Assembly (NCBI GenBank): GCA_017301975.1
Contig: JAFLEI010000019.1
Coordinates: forward strand, 1-64,000
Source: Verrucomicrobiota bacterium
GTDB lineage: Bacteria; Verrucomicrobiota; Verrucomicrobiia; Verrucomicrobiales; Verrucomicrobiaceae
Direction of reading: 5' to 3'
DNA length: 64,000 bases
Below, piece by piece: positions 61,518 through 64,000 of this stretch (positions are counted from its first letter, which is position 1; each line of letters opens with the position of its first letter). The position numbers and the translations under genes are program-made. The notes below the pieces were generated by a model. The model saw only the letters and a list, made by a program, of their open reading frames with translations, searched no databases and was not told the DNA's origin.

Positions 61518-62090
61518 ATGAAATCCCTTCTTTACGCCCTTGTCCTGACCGCCACCACCGCTTCTGCCGTCGATTTCAAAACGCAGATCGCCCCAATCTT
61601 CCGCACCAAGTGCTATGCCTGCCACAGCGTCACCAAAAAAGTCAAAGGCAAGCTGGCCCTCGATGATGACAAGCTGCCTGAACAAATAGGTGCCGGTAAA
61701 AACATCATTCCCGGTGAAGCGATGAAGAGCACGATGTTCGTCAACTGCACACTCGCGGATGATGACTCAGATGTGATGCCCCCTGAAGGCAAGAACAAGC
61801 TCACCGCTGCAGAGCTCGACCTCTTTAAAAACTGGATCAATGAAGGCGCCAGCCTCACCGGGGGTGGCGCAGCTCCTGCCGCCGCACCCGCTGCCGCCAT
61901 GCCCGCCGCAGCAGCCGGTGGTGTCCTGAAATGGACCAACACCGAAGGCAAAACCATCGAGGCCGAATTCATGGGACTGCAAGGCGACAGCGTCCTTCTC
62001 AAAATTCCCTCCACCGGAACCACCCACATCCTGGCCCTCAGCAAGCTCTCTCCCGAAAGCCAGGCCCAGGCCAAAGCCGCGGTGAAATGA
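61518..62090 (+). CDS. PSCyt1-type cytochrome fused to an SHD1 domain
   Basis: About 190 residues with a signal peptide (MKSLLYALVLTATTASA). A planctomycete-type cytochrome c domain lies at about 20-120 (FRTKCYACHSVTKKVKGKLA, one CxxCH; MPPEGKNKLTAAELDLFKNW). An Ala/Pro-rich linker (about 122-138) leads to a C-terminal SHD1 domain (LKWTNTEGKTIEAEFMGLQG, VLLKIPSTGTTHILALSKLS). A secreted electron carrier or heme sensor attached to an SHD1 protein-binding module is inferred. The stop overlaps the next start (ATGA). Confidence 0.85.
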   Translation: MKSLLYALVLTATTASAVDFKTQIAPIFRTKCYACHSVTKKVKGKLALDDDKLPEQIGAGKNIIPGEAMKSTMFVNCTLADDDSDVMPPEGKNKLTAAELDLFKNWINEGASLTGGGAAPAAAPAAAMPAAAAGGVLKWTNTEGKTIEAEFMGLQGDSVLLKIPSTGTTHILALSKLSPESQAQAKAAVK

Positions 62091-62092
62091 CC

Positions 62093-63436
62093 ATGAAGCG
62101 CGCACGTGCCATCGCAGCGTTCAGCCTGTTGCTGTTCAGCAGCGCCGCGGTGGCGGAGATGCGTGTCTGGACAAATACCAGCGGCCAGCTCATCGAGGCC
62201 GAGCTCATTGGCGTGAACGCTGCCAACCGTTCCCTCAATGTTCGTCTAAAAAACGGCGCGGAATTCGAGATCGCCATCGACACTCTCAGTCCGCCAGACA
62301 AGGCCTACGCCAAAGAGCATTGGCAGGCGCTGCAGAATGCTCCGGCGAGCGCCGCCCCAGGGCGAGTCTCAGAAGCCTCTCTCAAAACCCTTCCTGAATC
62401 ATTCCGTTCCCGTTTCACTCCCGCAGCTCGTCTTGAGGCCATCCGCCGGGGCGGCGGCACTCCAGAGATCGAGGCCGCCGTCGCAGCTTCCCTGAATCTG
62501 TTTAAAACCAGCCAGAACCCCGAAGGCTCCTGGGGCCGCGCCAACAAAGGCGCAATGACTGGCTTCGTACTTCAGTGTTTTCTTGGCCATGGCGAAACAC
62601 CGGATTCTCCCGAGTATGGAGACGCCATCGTGAAGGGGCTTCTTTACTTGATCGAGCTCGGCAGGAAGAACCCGCATGGCATTTTTTCCGAAAGGTGGGT
62701 GGGAAACGGCGGCGGTGCTGGAACTTATGAGCATGCCATTGCCACCACCGCAGTCTGCGAGGCTTATCTCTTGGCCCGCCTAAACTCCAGGAGTCTTCCG
62801 GGGCTCCGTGAGAGCTTTGAAACCGCCATCAAGACAATCATCAGCCAGCAGACGAGCAAGGGGTCCTGGACTTATGGCGGCGAGACGATTGTTTACAATC
62901 CTGGCAGCGGTTCCGATCTATCCCTGGCCAACTGGCATTTCCAGGCGCTCAACGTCGCCAGGGCAACCGGCTTGAAAATCGACGGCCTCGAGTCCTGCAT
63001 CAAAAAAGCGCTGTCTTACATCGACTCCGTTCAAACTAAGGACGGCGGATTCGGCGGCGCCAGCCGCGAATCACACTATAACCAATGGAGCCTCAGCGGT
63101 GGTGCCACGGCAGGCCATCTCATGCTGGCTGGGAAAAGCTCGCCTGCGGCTAAAAAGGGCGTCAAATTCATCTCCGGCTTCCTCCAGGCCGAGCCACCGG
63201 AGTGGGAGAAAAACTGCAACCTTTACTGCTGGCATGGCTACAGCAATGCGCTCTTTCTCAACGGCGGGGCCGAGTGGACGACCTTCGCCACCCAGGTCAT
63301 GCCGCAAATCCTCGCCGCCCAGCAGCCGGACGGCTCTTTCAAACGCGGCCGTCCCAACTGGCCTGCCGGCGATGCCGCAGACGCCACCTATCGTCAGGCC
63401 CTCTGCACCTTGATCCTCGAAACGTTTTATCGCTGA
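62093..63436 (+). CDS. SHD1 domain plus terpene-cyclase-like alpha-toroid protein
   Basis: About 447 residues with a signal peptide (MKRARAIAAFSLLLFSSAAV). An SHD1 domain is at about 22-80 (MRVWTNTSGQLIEAELIGVN, FEIAIDTLSPPDKAYAKEHW). The rest, about 115-445, is an alpha/alpha-toroid of the squalene-cyclase/prenyltransferase type with QW-like repeats: NPEGSWGRANKGAMTGFVLQ, TSKGSWTYGGETI, VQTKDGGFGGASRESHYNQW, QQPDGSFKRGRPNWPAG. No DxDD or DCTAE motif is visible, so cyclase activity is doubtful. ATG 62087 would overlap the upstream stop; 62093 gives the leader. Confidence 0.82.
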   Translation: MKRARAIAAFSLLLFSSAAVAEMRVWTNTSGQLIEAELIGVNAANRSLNVRLKNGAEFEIAIDTLSPPDKAYAKEHWQALQNAPASAAPGRVSEASLKTLPESFRSRFTPAARLEAIRRGGGTPEIEAAVAASLNLFKTSQNPEGSWGRANKGAMTGFVLQCFLGHGETPDSPEYGDAIVKGLLYLIELGRKNPHGIFSERWVGNGGGAGTYEHAIATTAVCEAYLLARLNSRSLPGLRESFETAIKTIISQQTSKGSWTYGGETIVYNPGSGSDLSLANWHFQALNVARATGLKIDGLESCIKKALSYIDSVQTKDGGFGGASRESHYNQWSLSGGATAGHLMLAGKSSPAAKKGVKFISGFLQAEPPEWEKNCNLYCWHGYSNALFLNGGAEWTTFATQVMPQILAAQQPDGSFKRGRPNWPAGDAADATYRQALCTLILETFYR

Positions 63437-63450
63437 GCCCGTGGCACGGC

Positions 63451-64000
63451 TCACGCCAGGACAAACATCGTCTCCGCCACCCGCTGGCCGTTCACCTGCA
63501 ATTCCACACGGTGCCTGCCTGAGTAATGTTTGCGCGTCGTGAAATCGCGCACCACCTGCGATTTGACGAGTTCGATTTCAGCATGCGCAGGCAGATCAAT
63601 CTCCGTCCACTTAAAGACCTTCTCCGCGCTCCCGCCGCTCGCCTTGATGTAATGCACCACGTAGTCAATCGCCAGCCGCTGCGCACGGCCTGAGGTGGAA
63701 GTCAGCGCCGCCGTCAGCGTAAGCCGCTGCCCCAGTTCCAGGCGTGATGGAGAAGCTTCCAGCTTCGCCGAGACCTCCGCCTGTTTGCCAAAGCCAAACA
63801 GCTTCAACGCCCCCGGATGCCCGCGCTTGATCAGCGTGCGGCACGCATGCTTGGCGATCCACCGCAGGTGCTCCCGTTGCAGATCCCAGCCTTCGAGGCG
63901 TTGCAAAACAAAGTCATGATGATCCTTCGTGATGTCGTTGAGATGATTCGCCACCGACCGTCGTACAAACAGGGAGTCATCATCCTTCAGCGCTTCCAAA
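63451..64000 (-). CDS. DNA alkylation repair-like (HEAT-repeat) protein, 5' end beyond the window
   Basis: About 183 residues are visible; the start lies past the right edge. It has DDSLFVRRSVANHLNDITKD and HDFVLQRLEGWDLQREHLRW, which fit AlkD-type DNA glycosylases with HEAT-like repeats, then a beta-rich C-terminal domain (RLELGQRLTLTAALTSTSGR, YSGRHRVELQVNGQRVAETM). The C-terminal domain is not part of the usual AlkD core. It converges on the toroid gene, 14 bp apart. Probably a DNA-repair enzyme, but the call is partial. Confidence 0.68.
   Translation of the reverse strand, partial: LEALKDDDSLFVRRSVANHLNDITKDHHDFVLQRLEGWDLQREHLRWIAKHACRTLIKRGHPGALKLFGFGKQAEVSAKLEASPSRLELGQRLTLTAALTSTSGRAQRLAIDYVVHYIKASGGSAEKVFKWTEIDLPAHAEIELVKSQVVRDFTTRKHYSGRHRVELQVNGQRVAETMFVLA

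Noticed and set aside
1..64000. CRISPR array, rRNA or tRNA genes
   Set aside because: No spaced direct repeats of CRISPR type and no recognisable rRNA or tRNA sequence was seen on either strand by reading; a covariance search was not possible.

Overview
The window looks like a chromosomal segment of a Verrucomicrobiota (PVC group) bacterium, probably close to Prosthecobacter or other Verrucomicrobiaceae. The family content points there: DUF1501, DUF1552 and DUF1592 proteins, a PSCyt1/PSCyt2/PSD1 cytochrome, a Ser/Thr kinase fused to WD40 repeats next to an ECF sigma factor, SHD1-domain proteins, ThuA, DUF6807 and neutral-ceramidase-like secreted proteins, and many Tat-like twin-arginine leaders. 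This is inferred from family content; there is no rRNA marker. Coding sequence is GC rich with a few AT-rich islands.

Layout. 1-570: the 3' end of an IS5-like transposase, then a poor stretch with one doubtful small ORF. 572-10156: a PL10-like pectate lyase, DUF2851, a GH62 arabinofuranosidase fused to an STN-like domain, a protein made of two such domains, a HAD phosphatase, a DUF1990/YndJ pair, and an NDH-2 oxidoreductase fused to cNMP-binding and CBS domains. 10211-13969: a TrkA-type K+ channel, ThuA, a BNR sialidase-like protein and a CBS protein. 14113-26999: a long forward run of secreted catabolic genes (Gfo/Idh/MocA, GH43/32-like propeller, DUF1501, two ceramidase-like proteins, a polysaccharide deacetylase, two ThuA, a DUF1080-like protein) ending in an SDR/FAH-hydrolase pair and a strong terminator. 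27063-34105: a reverse operon of PAS-AraC regulator, amidohydrolase, DUF6807 protein and a 1311-residue TIM-barrel/LamG/DUF6797/propeller/cupredoxin protein.

34176-39013: a small Cys-rich secreted protein, an RRM RNA-binding protein, and an exbB-exbD-TPR operon. 39080-46254: DUF1501 diverging from DUF1592, with DUF1552 further on; a VapBC-like toxin-antitoxin pair plus HNH nuclease sits between DUF1592 and DUF1552 on the opposite strand. All three DUF genes carry the same CGTATMAT element 11-13 nt before the start codon. 46372-52177: Ser/Thr kinase-WD40, ECF sigma factor, a small membrane protein and a membrane-anchored hypothetical. 52181-57548: a PSD1-type cytochrome, a divergent kinase and proC. 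57549-58185: a non-coding stretch full of short-loop hairpins. 58186-64000: a small membrane protein, cysI, a lipoprotein, a cytochrome-SHD1 protein, an SHD1-toroid protein, and a DNA-alkylation-repair-like gene cut by the window edge.

Together the genes describe a heterotroph that degrades plant or algal polysaccharides. It has secreted lyases, glycosidases, deacetylases and putative surface redox proteins, sugar-acid catabolism, and PVC-style kinase/ECF signalling. No rRNA, tRNA or CRISPR array was recognised.
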